DNA from: Scolanthus callimorphus | Taxonomy: Eukaryota; Cnidaria; Anthozoa; Actiniaria; Edwardsiidae | NCBI GenBank assembly: GCA_033964015.1 | Contig: CM066919.1 | Span: forward strand, 25,243,204-25,307,203 | DNA: 64,000 nucleotides | Direction: 5' to 3' | Shown here: in pieces, positions 9,999-22,268 of the stretch | Layout: every line of letters begins with the position of its first letter | Numbering within the stretch: position 1 is the first letter of the stretch | The notes under the pieces: model-generated | Seen by the model: only the letters and a program-made list of their open reading frames with translations | The model's database searches: none | What the model was told of the DNA's origin: nothing | Made by a program: the position numbers and the translations under genes

Positions 9999-10864
9999 CT
10001 TCCCGTTGAAATATGTCGTTCTTCCTTCACATTTAGTTCACGTCTCAGACCCTAGCCGAGAAAAAAACAAATGGCGATCAAGGTGGTACTGCTTTTCTTG
10101 CTAAAATATAAAGGATAAAACTTACAGACCTTCCAAATAAGGTTAGTGATTTCTTAATACGGACGTTTTGCAATGTCAGCAAGTCTTGGCGAAATTTTCT
10201 TAATGATTCACTCTGTGAAATGTTTGTTTGGACAAAGCCCTGAATTCAATATTCCGCATGTCAAATTAATTCATAGCCCATTTGTCAACCTTGGTTCACC
10301 TTGTTTGCGCGTGGTTCGAACAGATGTCGTACGCTATGCCCAACAATGTTATTATAATTGTCATTTTACTCATTTCACTTTATTCGTGTTGTCAAACTTG
10401 TTTGCAATAGCTCGAACAGAACAGGAAAAACTTCGTATGAACTATTTTGAGCTTTCGTAGTCAAGTCAAATCGTGCAAAGCCAAACAAACTAATAAATGA
10501 GGTATACTCTTTTAAAGTCATTTTACTCAGATATTCATATTTAAAATAGTGAATGGTCTGAACCCATCGTGGTAGTGAATCGTGGTATCTTCACGGTCGA
10601 GATTAGTCCTTGATGGGGGTCTCATTTTGTCAGTAAATTACTTTGTCGTCCTTCATTTTTTTGCAGTTGTTCTATTTAATACACAGAGCATGAAAATTTT
10701 CGAGTCTATACTTGGGGCATTTGTTTGTTAAATAGCCAAAGGTGACAAAACCAAACGACTAAGCAAAATGCGTAAAGACGTAAAGAATCCCTCGAGTTCT
10801 CTTGAGGTACTCTACTGAATTCATTTTGCTCAAAATTTTCCCGGCTTTAAGTTGAACCTTGAAA
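9999..10864. other. spacer between the two lectin genes
   Basis: AT-rich sequence without recognisable exon or repeat. The promoter of lectin 2 should lie near 10750-10864 but cannot be resolved. Confidence 0.55.
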
Positions 10865-12459
10865 ATGTTCAAAGCCTTTCTCCTGTTCGCTTTCGCGATA
10901 ACCCTGTGTTCTGCCCAAACGGACGTTGGCAAGCGCTTTCTTAGCCGGGTTTGTGCTACTCGAACTCAAGCGACACAGATTCAAACAACAGTGACCAAAA
11001 CGGCAAACGATGTGGCGTGGCTTAAGACTCATATTCAAGGCGGTAGGTATCCGAGATTTTCAACTCTTTCATTTAGTCCTGCCTGCAGCTTTTATTTATG
11101 GTGATCCATTGATGGCTCCGCATAGTCGAAATATGTTTTAATTTTGCTCCAGAAAAGAATATTAAAGTAATGCTTGGAAAGTAAAGTTATTTGGAGTAAG
11201 GAACGCCAAATTGTCCCGGCCATAAATAAGGAATACGAAGAGAGACGGATGAAGTTATGAGCTTTTGGTTATAGATAGTGGCCTAGAATGGAACTTTTCT
11301 TGGGCGTTTTACAGCATTTATCGGACAGGACAGGACACAAAGTGTTAACTTTGTTTGCACCTGAAGCAATCAGAGGGAAAGGCCCTCGACAAAGTGCCCA
11401 AATGGGTAGAGTAAAAATGAACCCGCTATAACAACCTGGATTTCAAGAAGTTGTTACGCTTCCTTATTGTATTTCTGTTTAGTCTAAAATTCTCGAATGC
11501 TAGGTTCTTTGTTGGATTTGTTGTAGCTGAAACAGAGGTCTTCAGCAGCAGAGACTGCAGAGAGATACGGAAATTTCTGCGACAGTGCTCAGTGAATTTT
11601 ATTTTATTATTATTTTTATATTGTGTCTATGTGTTTAAATCCAGTCTTAGAAAAGTGCCCACCGGGCTGGACGGAGTTCGAGGGCTCGTGCTACGTCGTT
11701 CTCCCAGTAACCACAAAGTACTGGGGACGAGCTCGTGGCGCCTGCCGAAAACTGGGCGGAGACCTGGCGATAATCACCTCAGCCAAGGAAAACAAGTTCG
11801 TTGTTGATCTGGCGAGAAAAGTTAACAATGGAGGGTTGCTGTGGATTGGACTTCATCGAGGTAAAGCGCATTCAAAATCTACAATGGAGTTACATTTGCA
11901 GATGCGTACTCTCTCCTCAAAGTGCGAAAAATGTTATATTTAGCAATAAGTTGTAGAAGGCGTCGTGATTATCGGCAAATAGTGTCACTGAGATAGATCG
12001 AGGCGAATAATTGTTTTAGTATGCTCAAGTCACCCATACGATTTTTAGACAACAAAAATCGTTTTCTGTTGGATTTTTTCATGACATACAAAACTCGCGC
12101 GCGTACTCCCAATATGCATTCTATAAGCTCTAATTGCGATTTTGAAACGGCAGTACCAAAAACAATTCTTAACGAATAGTTGATTTACTTTCGACGGTCA
12201 TCCTGAAATCCGCTCTAATAATTTTTTTACAAAATCATGAATTACTACAGGAGCGCACCGCCACTTCTACTGGGTCGACGGTAAACCACTCGCCTCCACA
12301 CAGTACACGGCCTGGAACAGAGGGGAGCCAAACGGCCCGACTACAGAACTCTGTGCCCATCTATATTTGACAGGTGGAGGGGCTTACAAGTGGAATGATC
12401 TGGCTTGCCACCATCTTCATGGCGGGCTCTATTTCGTGTGTGAACGGAACAAGAACTAA
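10865..12459 (+). CDS. secreted C-type lectin 2 (EPN/WND type)
   Basis: Three exons: 10865-11042, 11651-11860 and 12251-12459 (198 aa; phases 1 and 1). The ATG at 10865 is chosen because it begins the signal peptide MFKAFLLFAFAITLCSA; the TTG two codons upstream is not needed. The neck (residues about 19-59) resembles that of lectin 1. The recognition domain runs from KCPPGWTEFEGSCY through LGGDLAIITSAKEN and LWIGLHRG to EPN, WND and the final FVC, with the usual Cys pattern. Exon 1 is 178 nt in both paralogs, so this is a tandem duplicate of lectin 1. Predicted sugar preference is mannose-like from EPN. Tandem AATAAA hexamers follow at 12497 and 12512. Confidence 0.92.
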
Positions 12460-12496
12460 AACTAACATGTCTAGCACTCTAATGTGAGATTTTGAT

Positions 12497-12517
12497 AATA
12501 AAAAGAGTGCCAATAAA
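12497..12517 (+). promoter_or_regulatory. two polyadenylation hexamers of lectin 2
   Basis: AATAAA at 12497-12502 and again at 12512-12517, 38 and 53 nt after the stop codon. Confidence 0.65.
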
Positions 12518-13600
12518 TGATGTGAAAACACATTGATGTTTCTGTTGCTGCTATTGGTTGGTTGTAGCCAATTCGCGATCGCACATGATTCGCCTTTGCA
12601 GAAAAAAACAATAAGCCAATCAACTCTTTGGTTCAATAATTATTTATAAGAGTACCTTTTGGGAGCTTGGTCAACTTTTCTCCATAAATCCTAGTTTTCA
12701 ACACTCGCGCTTGTGTGACAAAGGCGAACGGCCCACTCTTCGATTCCCTCCTGGTAGCACCTCTTCTTAATATAAATAGTCCAGTCAATCTACGAAAAAT
12801 TTAGGGTCTCAGTCAAACTAATTGCAAAAGAATTTCTTTCACTGCTAAATAAAGGTTTGAGGGGACCTAAACAACATACTAAAAATCCCAAAAAATCACT
12901 TCGGTGGAACATCCCGAAACTTAGCGATGAAAATATGGAGCTGGTACCACAGGGTACCCGCGTCGTGTAAAATCAGCTAAATAATTAAAAACCAGTCAAA
13001 TAATGGTTTCTTTCCACGTTTTTGTGCTCATGAACTGTAAATTGATTGATTGTGTTTAAATACAATTGAAAAATAAACGTGTCGTCCGAAAAAAGACATA
13101 AATTGCCATTCTTGTATACCACAGGATACCCACCACTCATAAAGCTGAGAATAGCCATTTCTTTGAGAAACTCAATTTTTTTTGGCAATTTCTTTTACAG
13201 AGTTGGGTTTGAATTGGAAAAATATAACATTTCTCTATTATATTTGGAAACGTTTTTCAATTCGCTGCATTTGCATATCGGGCCGAGCCATGTTGAGTCA
13301 GTGGATCACCTGATGGCGCCACTTTTGTTCAATCCCATGTTACTGTTTCTCGCAGCATTCATTTACCAAACCATAGGTGAGTTGCATGAATCTAAGAAAA
13401 TCGTATTTTTACTACTGAATACCCGAGGGCGAGGACGGTAAGGAAAATTCCAGAACAAAGGCTGAACAGTCTGCTTTATGGACCGAGCACGAGCAGCGAG
13501 GCTAGTTAGTTATTTGTTCCCAGACTCGATATTGTGTCACAGTCAGACATAATGTAATACTAACAAGAAATTTTACCTGGGTCATTGGTAAGCTTTAAAG

Positions 13601-13860
13601 TCTGGTTCTCACTAGACCGCAAGAGCAGACGCAGCGCAAGGATATCAAACTCATATGCCTCTCAGGTGGATTACACTAAACACAAGCGCAAGGAAATCGA
13701 GACTGCATTTCCTTGCACTTTCGCTTGCGTCTAGTGTGAATCAAATGAACGCAATCACGGCAACTGATCAATGTTGATTTTAGGCTTGCGCTTGCGTCGC
13801 TTTGATTCACACAATTGCCTTACGCTTGCGTCCTGCGCTTGTGTTCCAGTTAGAACCACC
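13601..13860. repeat. MITE-like element with imperfect terminal inverted repeats
   Basis: Ends TCTGGTTCTCACT (13601) and AGTTAGAACCACC (13848) are imperfect inverted copies. The interior repeats GCTTGCG/CGCAAGC words in both orientations. It lies inside the 12.8-16.7 kb element. Confidence 0.55.
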
Positions 13861-14098
13861 CTTAAAAGTCTTCCCGAATCACAGCTTTCTTGTGGGCTGG
13901 TGGTGGGAGATGGACGCAGCACGCGGTTCTGGAGATCCTTAGTGTTGGTCGGATAGGAGGGCTTTGCAGGACGCCTGACTCATCGGTCTTTTCTTTGCAT
14001 CTTTGGTATGGATAAGCACTCGCCTGTTTCGTCCAATTACAGAGTCTGGCGCAGTCGCCATCTGGTTCGATCTTGGATTTTCCAGCTTCTGCTCTATC

Positions 14099-14533
14099 CA
14101 CAGGGCGCCCAAGATCAATGTTTGTGAAAAGTCGATCCTGTTCTGTCCCGTTAAAATGCCCCTGTATCGTTAAAATGCTCTAAAAAGGTAAAAATATTGT
14201 CAAATTTTCAAATAAAAACAAATCTTACCTCTATACATTGTCTCTGTGATGCTTTGGAGTTCTTTGAGTCCAGAAATTGCTCCATATATTGCGTAAAATA
14301 GCCTGTAAAAGCCAAAGTTCCTGACACCACTTCCCCCCTTACGCAATATGGAGCAAGTTTCTGGACTACAAAGAACTCCAAAGCATCACAGAGACAATGT
14401 ATAGAGGTAAGATTTTTTTATTTGAAATTTGACAATATTTTAACGTTTTTAGAGCATTTTAACGATACAGGGGCATTTGAACGGGACAGAACAGGATCGA
14501 CTTTTCACAAACATTGATCTTGGGCGCCCTGTG
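14099..14533. mobile_element. hairpin MITE with 7-bp target duplication
   Basis: A near-perfect palindrome: arms of about 190 bp begin CACAGGGCGCCCAAGATC on each strand, with a central loop of about 45 bp. It is flanked by the direct repeat CTCTATC at 14092-14098 and 14534-14540. It sits inside the Gypsy pol remnant, so it is the younger insertion. There is no coding capacity. Confidence 0.85.
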
Positions 14534-14826
14534 CTCTATCTTTCCATGCTGGTCCCTAACATACACTCGGTCTCCCTGTTGGAGTGTTGGTAGCTTCACA
14601 ACTCTTTGACGGGCGTCGTAGTTGTCAGAGTAGCGCTTTCGGTATTTCCTGGCTGACGTTCTGGGGTCCAATGTCCAAGACAAATGTGTTCAGTTCTCTG
14701 TGCAGGGCGAAGTTTACACACTTGACGTGTGACTACAGCTGAAATAATCGACGGAAGTTACCGTCAACTGGCGTTAAGGTAGTCGGTCTGGTCTAACTCG
14801 CAGAGGTCCGACTCCATGGTTGGTTT

Positions 14827-15020
14827 GGCAATGACAGCGCCACGAGGTGCTCCCTCAGCTCTGGTTTTAGCTTTGCACAGGTACGACATCTGTTCACCGT
14901 TCGCTATAAGTGGTCACCAGACGGCAATGGCAGCGCCACGAGGTGCTCCCTCAGCTCTGGTTTTAGCTTTGCACAGGTACGGCATCTGTTCACCGTTCGC
15001 TATAAGTGGTCACCAGACGG
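14827..15020. repeat. 96-bp tandem duplication inside the Gypsy remnant
   Basis: Two head-to-tail copies with a period of 96 bp (CAGCGCCACG at 14835 and 14931) differ at only a few positions. On the minus strand each copy carries the integrase CxxC segment. Confidence 0.85.
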
Positions 15021-15780
15021 AGTAGCTAGCGCGTCCCTGACATTTGGTTATCCCAAAATGGCCTTAGCGTATTACTTCTAACATCTCTAGCTGCATCGAT
15101 GATGGGACTCACCTATGGTCATACGTCAGGAGTCCACGGGTTACTGTCGAGTGTTGCCTCAACCCAAAGATAAATAGGTTTGAAAAATGGTAGGGATGGC
15201 ATAAGTGGAGGCCGTCTTGACTTGCAAATGGCGTCGCAGTCCTGGGCTTCCCGGATTTAAGACGCTGCTCTGTTGCTAGTAGTGAATCCAGGACCGACTT
15301 ACTGTGTTCTTCGATCAATTCTTGACGAGTAGGACTGCATATGGGGCACAAGACAGGGCGCGGGCCATATTATGATGCAGCCCTTGGACCTGCGGGTCAT
15401 CCAGAACACACAGAGGTAGCCTTGGACAATTAAGTCTGTATTTTGAGAGAAGAGGTCCAGTGGTCTGTTTCTAGGTTGAACGGCATCTCTGGACTGTAGT
15501 CAGAGAACTTGCCGCATGCCCATGTAGCGATCAGGGCCAAGTTAAGTTCCCGATACTGCCAACAGAGGGAGAAGCGAAAGCAATTGGATGTTGTTTCCCG
15601 TTGCCATCGACTTGGTAGGACTGCTCCGAGCCCGTTTGGCATGTATCAGCAGCAATGCTTCGTTTGTTCGAGTCATCATTTTGTCTGCCCAAGGGGAATG
15701 CAAAGGCCAGAGCGGCCTGAATTCAGCCAGTCCCGGCGTCGAGGGCCCTCGAGAATGGTGACGAGTAAACCAGAATAATT

Positions 15781-17950
15781 TTGAATTTGAAGCTAGTTAG
15801 GTTTATATTTACATCTCAAAGCAATGCAAGTTGTTGGAAGTGATATACATTTATGCTATCAAAGAGTTAACATAAAAACAAACAAACTGCGTTCTAAGAC
15901 TGTTATATATATACTTCTTATATATACTTCTATATGTCTCTAATTTCTTTTATTAATTACTGAACAGCTCTACAGTCCCCTACCCAAAGGAAAACCCAAC
16001 ATATCAATGAAATCATTGTCGTTTTTGCTGAATGCACTTGGGAGGACTGGGTCGAGTCGCGCGGGCTAGCTGTGGGCTGTCAGCTGTGGGCTATTTTAGC
16101 GTGGTTACCTAGCCCAAATCAATGGTGGACAGATCGAGAACTCGAGTCTTCTCTGTCATTCCTGCAAGTTTTCATTCAAAAATTCACAGTTTTCTTGCTA
16201 CATTTGCCGAAATTCTTATCAAAAGAGGATCTTCTGTCACTTCCTTATAAGGTAAATGTTTCCAAATATGGTTTTGGCCGTGAGGTGTTGAAAAACGACA
16301 ATTTTTGGTTGGGGATTGTTTCATATGCAAAGAGAAATGGTGAATTATCAAGATGGGTAGCCTGTGGTATGTCAAAATAGCAATTTTCATGATAAAAATC
16401 AAAAGCAAAATATATTATCTATGCTAATGACCTTTGTTTAAACATAAAACATAGAGAAATGCGTAAAAGACACGGTCAAAATATACTTTCACCATCCTTT
16501 TGCTTTTTCTCAACGTGGGTACCCTGTGGTAAATGCTTGACATTTTTATTGCTAAATTTCAGGATGTTCCACCGATGGGATTTTTTGGGATTTTTAGTAT
16601 GTTACTAAGGTCCCTCAAAGCCTTCATTTTGCAGTGAAAGAAATTCTTTTGCAATTAGTTTGACTGAAAATCATAGATTGACTGGACTAAAAATGCGTTT
16701 AAACGGCTTATGTTCCTGCCTGTATGTGTTTCTGTTTTGTAAATCAGATTTTGTTTTACTCCAATTTTTGTAATTCTGAGAACTACGCCAACTACAAACC
16801 GCCGCGGTTTAGCGTCAATCAAGCGACGAGTGAACCATTCTGGGTTATTTCGCGCAGGCTGCTTGGGGTTGAGAGGTTTTTTGAACAAACAAAAACTAGC
16901 TAAGGCTTCAAAAGCAAATTGTCCACCATATGGAAACGAAACTTAGAAAAAATACATGCGCTTGTCTTTGACAGACGGAAGCCAAAACGCACAGTTTATG
17001 ACGTTCGGAAATCTTTGTGAGTTCGCATCTGAGGCGGGACCTCGGTTTTACGTCTTCCTCCGAGAAGACGCGAAAGTAATAGTCCAGTTTCGAATTCTCT
17101 TCTCTGTCGCTGAATATATAGTCATCAACGGCGCATAAATACAGTGGGAGCCTCAATTTGAAGCCGAAGAAAAAGTTGTGAATACCAACGAGTCCGAAAA
17201 GTTTCCTCAAGTTTGTCTATTGTCTCAATTCAAGCTTTATCGTCGGTATTCACAACTTTTTCGACTTCAAATTGAGGCTCCCACTTTATTAATGCGTAGT
17301 CGATAGAAAATTCGAAACTGGACATTACCATTTGCAGATGTTAGAGCAAAGGCAGCACCTTCTCTTCGTAGAAAATGAGAAAAGAACCCCCACGGCCTCT
17401 AGTACCTGGAAAAGGCGATCTAAGAATGCGCGAACTGAGCTGTAACCTGGAGGCCCTAAAAATGCTCGTTTGCTTGGTAGTGAAAAGTGAACAATCGAGT
17501 GGGGGAAAATATTGCCGTGTATTGCAGTCGTCATCAATGAACTTCTTCATTTCGGTAATGACCCTTGTTCTAGATTAATCTTGATATTTAAAACACCCCT
17601 TAAAGTATTAACAGTGAATGGCTTACAAAGAAGAGACAAATTTAATTGTCAAATTTGGCTCTTACCGTCTGTTTGAACAGTTGTCTTGAAACAATATGCG
17701 CAGCTACAAAACAAATACAAATCTCGAATTTGTTTCCCAAGATTTTCGTTATTTAATTAGTAGAATCAAAACCTTTTAAGACATTCCCCTGCCATTTTAA
17801 AGCACCGTGCATGAGAATAAACCAGCTATGCAAGCAGAAAGATTACCTTAAAATTCTTCAGCTCGACGTGAGAGCGCATTTGTCTCCGAGGGCGTGTAAG
17901 ATGTAAAGCGGTGGTTGCTTTGCGAGCATTTTGAGGCCATCTTGAAAAAT
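15781..17950. other. spacer upstream of astacin gene A
   Basis: Contains the right end of the long-inverted-repeat element (to 16689) and the hairpin at 17076-17328. The remainder shows no exon. The promoter of gene A should lie close to 17950. Confidence 0.55.
17076..17328. repeat. 253-bp hairpin element
   Basis: The left arm starting GTAATAGTCCAGTTTCGAATT pairs with the right arm ending AATTCGAAACTGGACATTAC. Inner parts (GTGGGAGCCTCAATTTGAAG) also pair. The loop is about 35 bp. No target duplication is evident. Confidence 0.75.
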
Positions 17951-18948
17951 ATGAAATTCTTAGCTGTACTTGGGTTACTCTTTGCTGTCCTTTTAGATGG
18001 GGAATCTCTATCAATCAGGTCCAAGCATCACAAAGGTGGGCCATTTCATTAAGACATCATAGTTTAGTCGGACAGTTTAGTTTAGACATCATAGTTTTCA
18101 CGTAACTTTGAACAAAGGCGTAGTACGACGCGCGGAAAGCACTGAACGCTAAGATAAATTCTCGAATCTGGCAAAAACCTCTTAAGCCTAAACCTGGACA
18201 GATAACTAAGCATACATTCAAAGAAAAACTGCAATAACTTACTAGAACTGGTTAGCCAAATTTGATCATTCTTGGTATAAAAAAAAAGACAAAAAAGGGA
18301 TGACAGTTCATCCTTTCCCTTCGATATTCAGCGGGCACGTTTTCGCGCAAAAGGTGCAACATCTTTGTCTTAAAATCTGTTCTTTGATCCGATGTTTACA
18401 AATGTCTTTTTCAAACAGAAAAAACAGTAGGGCAATGTTCACCTTAACAGGCAATGATAATGTCTCGGTTTTTTTTTCTTCTGATTTTGGGCTCGATGTT
18501 CAAACTAATTTTTCAAGTAATTGAAGGTCTTTGTCGGCTTTTGTCTTTTTCTCTGACAAAATCCGACAAAGTTCAGGTGTTAGGTTTGCTTTTGACGCTA
18601 ATTGGTTTAGAGTAAAAGCAAATACACAAATTTCCCCCCAAAAAAACTGGAACCGGCCAGCCTTACTCCTGTTCCATATTTTCTTTTAACCAACTCCAGA
18701 AATTTGCTGCGTGCCATGGGTCTTTAGGTGTAAAAACGCCCCTGGTAACCTTAACTGCCAGCCCCATTATTTGCGAACTCTACGCCAAGACTAACAAACC
18801 GTGGTTTGGCTTCCGTCAATCAAATAAGTGAACAGCTCTGGGTGATTGAGAGGTTTTCTTAACTTACAAGGACTATCCGAGGCTTAAAACCAGATGATTA
18901 ATTTAAAAAATATATATATCGGACATCGACAATGTTCACAGAACTTTA

Positions 18949-19218
18949 CTGTGCGACTACGTCAACCGGGCCATCCCGTAAAACGTTTGTCATTTAGAGA
19001 TTCAACCCGCATTTTAAGCAAATTTAAAACCTGCAATACATCTGACGATGAGTAATTAAGTGTTTTGAAGTTATTTCTGCCCATAATTTCCAGAATTTTT
19101 ACGAGAAAAGCAATATTTCGGTGTCTCAGATCTCAAGAAAGTCGAGATCCTTTGTTCTGTACTCGCTTTCTGATTGGTTAACTTCTTACAAAATGGCCCG
19201 GTTGACGTAGTCGCACAG
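18949..19218. mobile_element. Tc1/mariner-like MITE, copy 1
   Basis: 270 bp with inverted termini of about 26 bp (CTGTGCGACTACGTCAACCG and its complement), flanked by TA on both sides. It lies in intron 1 of astacin A. Confidence 0.82.
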
Positions 19219-19250
19219 TAAATTTTACTAATATGAATGTGCTGAATTAA

Positions 19251-19531
19251 CTGTGCGACTACGTCAACCGGGCCATCGAGTAAAAAAGTTTGTCATTTAG
19301 ATATCCAAACCATTTCAAGGAAATTCATTACCTGAACTACGTTTGATGATGAGTAATAAAGTGTTTTGAAGTTATTGCTGCTCATAATTTTCACAATTTT
19401 TAGTGAAAAGCGAATGTTTCGATGTCTCAGATCTCAAGAAAGTCAAGATCGTTTCTTCCTTTCTCGCTTTCTGATTGGCTAACTTCCTACAACATGTTAC
19501 AAAATGGTCCGGTTTCAAGGTAGTCGCACAG
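19251..19531. mobile_element. Tc1/mariner-like MITE, copy 2
   Basis: Same family and orientation as the copy 32 bp upstream, with the same left terminus and a damaged right terminus (GGTCCGGTTTCAAGGTAGTC...). TA is present only at its right flank. Confidence 0.75.
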
Positions 19532-21644
19532 TACTGGATTCTGCTTCGTGATAACTATCAGATATTTCAGATGGTCCCCGCCTACTGGTAAACCCTGAGC
19601 GCCTGCGACAAAATGACAAGCGAGGGACAAAAGACGAAACTGAACCTATAGTAGATCGGATTGTCAGGATTAATACTGGTACGTAAGAATATTAGTGCAT
19701 CATAAAGCGATTCACACCTTGTTAAAGTTTCCTAACCATAGGCGTAAGTGACATTCTAGAAGGGTGGGATGAGGAAAGACGTACTCCAAACACACTGTGG
19801 CAAATGAAATCCCAAAAGGGTGGGGCCGGGGCCTGGCACAATCAACTTGGTATTTTCGAGCTGGGACCAGCCGCTCTGCTCTAGCTATACCGCCCTGACG
19901 AGACCTAACAAGGTCGAAACAGCTGTCCACGGTTGCTTATTGACTTTCAGTTTGGATTCTATCATGCCACTGTCCTGTTAAGATTTTTTGCGTATTAATA
20001 TCAGCCTTTCCTTGTGTTATTCATTTCTCCGACGTGTGTCCCCACGTCTTATCAATAATGGAAAAACATTCCAGGGGTGGAAACTTTGTAGTGCCTTTTC
20101 GGGAGTATTTTGTTGTTAATATATGCTCTTTTCGTTCGCGGCGAACCCCATATCAAACGCTGTGGTCGACTTGCCGCTTTCCTTATTAGGAATTTCCCCA
20201 CACTTGCCACACATGGCTGATAATGATATCCTATTGTTCTTTTCAGCTAATCATTTGAATCTCTATGAGGGCGACATAGTTCTGGATGAGCTACAAAAGG
20301 AAGGCGACGAAGGTCTGGGTCGAGTCCCAGAAAAGAGGAATGCAATTCGCAACCGGGCGGGCCTGTGGTATAATCGGGTGGTGCCGTATGTGATAAACTC
20401 CAGTGTACCCGGTGAGAACGTGACAGATCAACTGTTGCGTGACACTTTTTATTTTTTAGTCCATTTTATATGCAATTCAGAGCCGGGTATCGTTTGACGC
20501 ATTTTACATATCAAGAAAATTTCGCCAAAAGCTGTCGTTTTGTCGATGTTGCAAAACTTCCTTATTAGGAAATCCCCCTTACCTTATTTGGAAGGTCTGT
20601 AAGTACTTTTCCTCATATCTTAGCGAAAAAAGCAGGAAAATTGACCAAAACTTGCAGATACTCGAGAAACATCCTTCTCTTGGTCGCCATTTTGTTTTTA
20701 CCCCCCGCCGAGGGGCCTGAGTCACGTTTTGAGCACCACAGGCAACCCGCGCGGATTTGGCATAAAAACGACAGCACTTTCTTGATATGACGCCTCGTTT
20801 TATAGTGACCAAAATCTGTAGAAATCTGGAAATAATCATCTAAAAATAAAAATGTACGAGTCAATCAAATCAGCCGATGGAAATGTATGCTTTCGCTGAC
20901 TGGTCATTTTACTAGGCTGATAAAATGGCGACTGACTAAAGATACTACTTCGTACATTATCTTTGATATTCTAGCCGAATACCACAGCACAATTCAAGAC
21001 GCCATTAATGAGTTTCAGTCACATACGTGCCTGAAGTTTAAAAAGAGAACAACCGAGAAGAACTGGGTGCATATCGTACACGAAAAGGGGTATGTTATCG
21101 GTCATTATCGCAGCTCAAACCTTCTGAGATTTCATTTGCCACACAGACGACGTCTGCCTCCATTTGGCCCATATCTTGAAATTCTCTTTCACTCTCACTA
21201 GCTGTTGGTCCACTGTTGGTCAGAAGTACTGGAGAGCAGATTACGGGCAGAAGTTATCCCTGGGCCCTAACTGTAACGACAAAGGGACTGTTATGCACGA
21301 GTTCATGCATGCAGTGGGGTTCTGGCACGAGCAAAACAGACCTGATAGGAACCAATATGTGGAGGTGCTGTGGGAGAACATCAAAATAGGTACAACAGCT
21401 AAAAATGTCCCTAAGTGCCAGTAAGGCTTGAAGGTCTTTTGCTTGTGCTGCATGGATTCATGTGTAAATAAATAAGTGTTAATTTCTAAAAGTAAGAATA
21501 AATAGAAAACATTGCACAAAATTGATTCTTCAAGCTCGGGGAAACTGTTTTGTTGCATGAATCGAGATCACGATTTACTTGATACTAACAAGTATTCACT
21601 CAGGATAGGATTATGGACCTTGCAAGAGCCTCTGCATATTGCTA

Positions 21645-21905
21645 ATATAGACCTGTGGAGCAGTAGGAGGCTCCTGTTGATGGGCTCCTGATTCTTCAGC
21701 CCCTGTGCATATGAGGTTAGATCTAGTGGAGTAGATGGAGGTTCCTGTTGATGTTCCTGATTCTTCTACTCCTGTGCATATGACTAGACCTAGTGGAGTA
21801 GATAGGAGCTCCTGTTGATGGGCTCCTGATTCTACAACTCCTGTGGATATGGTTACTAGACATAGTGGAGTAGATAGAAGCTCCTATTGATGGGCCCCTG
21901 ACCCT
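21645..21905. repeat. tandem repeat, unit about 68-70 bp, nearly four copies
   Basis: Units begin TAGACCTAGTGGAGTAGATAGGAG and include CTCCTGTTGATGGGCTCCTGATTC. The copies are diverged. The array ends just before the Ngaro-like element. Confidence 0.8.
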
Positions 21906-21912
21906 AAATTAT

Positions 21913-22127
21913 ATAAAATATTTGCACGCAAATAGGATTTTTATGCGCTCGCCCCATGTTTCTGATATGTACACTAATTACACGTCATGTAAGGCATTTA
22001 CCGGAAGGAGGGCGAGGTGTCATGGTGGGATAGATTTACAAGCTCGAGTAGCAAGTCATTCGAGCCCTGCAACGCGGTCGAACAACATTTGGTGCTAGTG
22101 GTTATCGCCCGCTCTTACAGCTTTTTC
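21913..22127 (+). repeat. split direct repeat A1
   Basis: 215 nt starting ATAAAATATTTGCACGCAAA and ending CAGCTTTTTC. It matches A2 at 28900-29114 with no difference that I can see. Confidence 0.9.
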
Positions 22128-22268
22128 GTGGTTTTTCTTTCTTTGTCTCACCACTTCTCCGAGGTAAGAGCTTGGTAATATTAAGTTACATATTTCGTTT
22201 GAACCCTTATAGATCTAGAGAGGCATTTTAGCCCTCTTTCTTGACCGCGATTATCTGTACTTGAGACA

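Larger units (their letters stand above)
13862..15780 (-). pseudogene. decayed Gypsy-type LTR retrotransposon pol fragment
   Basis: Minus-strand reading frames keep scraps of pol in the right order. An RNase H segment lies at 15642-15430 (GLGAVL, LALIATWACGKFSDY, NLETDHW, the last a form of the TDH motif). An integrase zinc-binding piece with CRTCAKLKPELREH sits around 15020-14830. A post-integrase segment at 14683-14540 reads YDARQRVVKLPTLQQGDRVYV, typical of the C-terminal end of Gypsy pol, and a further tail lies at 14098-13862. Stops and frame changes separate the parts, and a hairpin MITE splits the last two. No LTRs were found. Family assignment comes from motif recognition. Confidence 0.72.
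12777..16689. mobile_element. about 3.9-kb element with long terminal inverted repeats
   Basis: The sequence from 12777 inward for about 190 nt is repeated, reverse-complemented, from 16689 inward; both ends carry TAGTCCAGTCAATCTA. Each end also holds two copies of a 15-mer TACCACAGGnTACCC (12945, 13117; inverted at 16517 and 16355), placed almost symmetrically. No transposase ORF is seen. The interior has a decayed Gypsy pol and MITEs that presumably inserted later. No target duplication could be fixed, so the superfamily is unknown. Confidence 0.7.
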
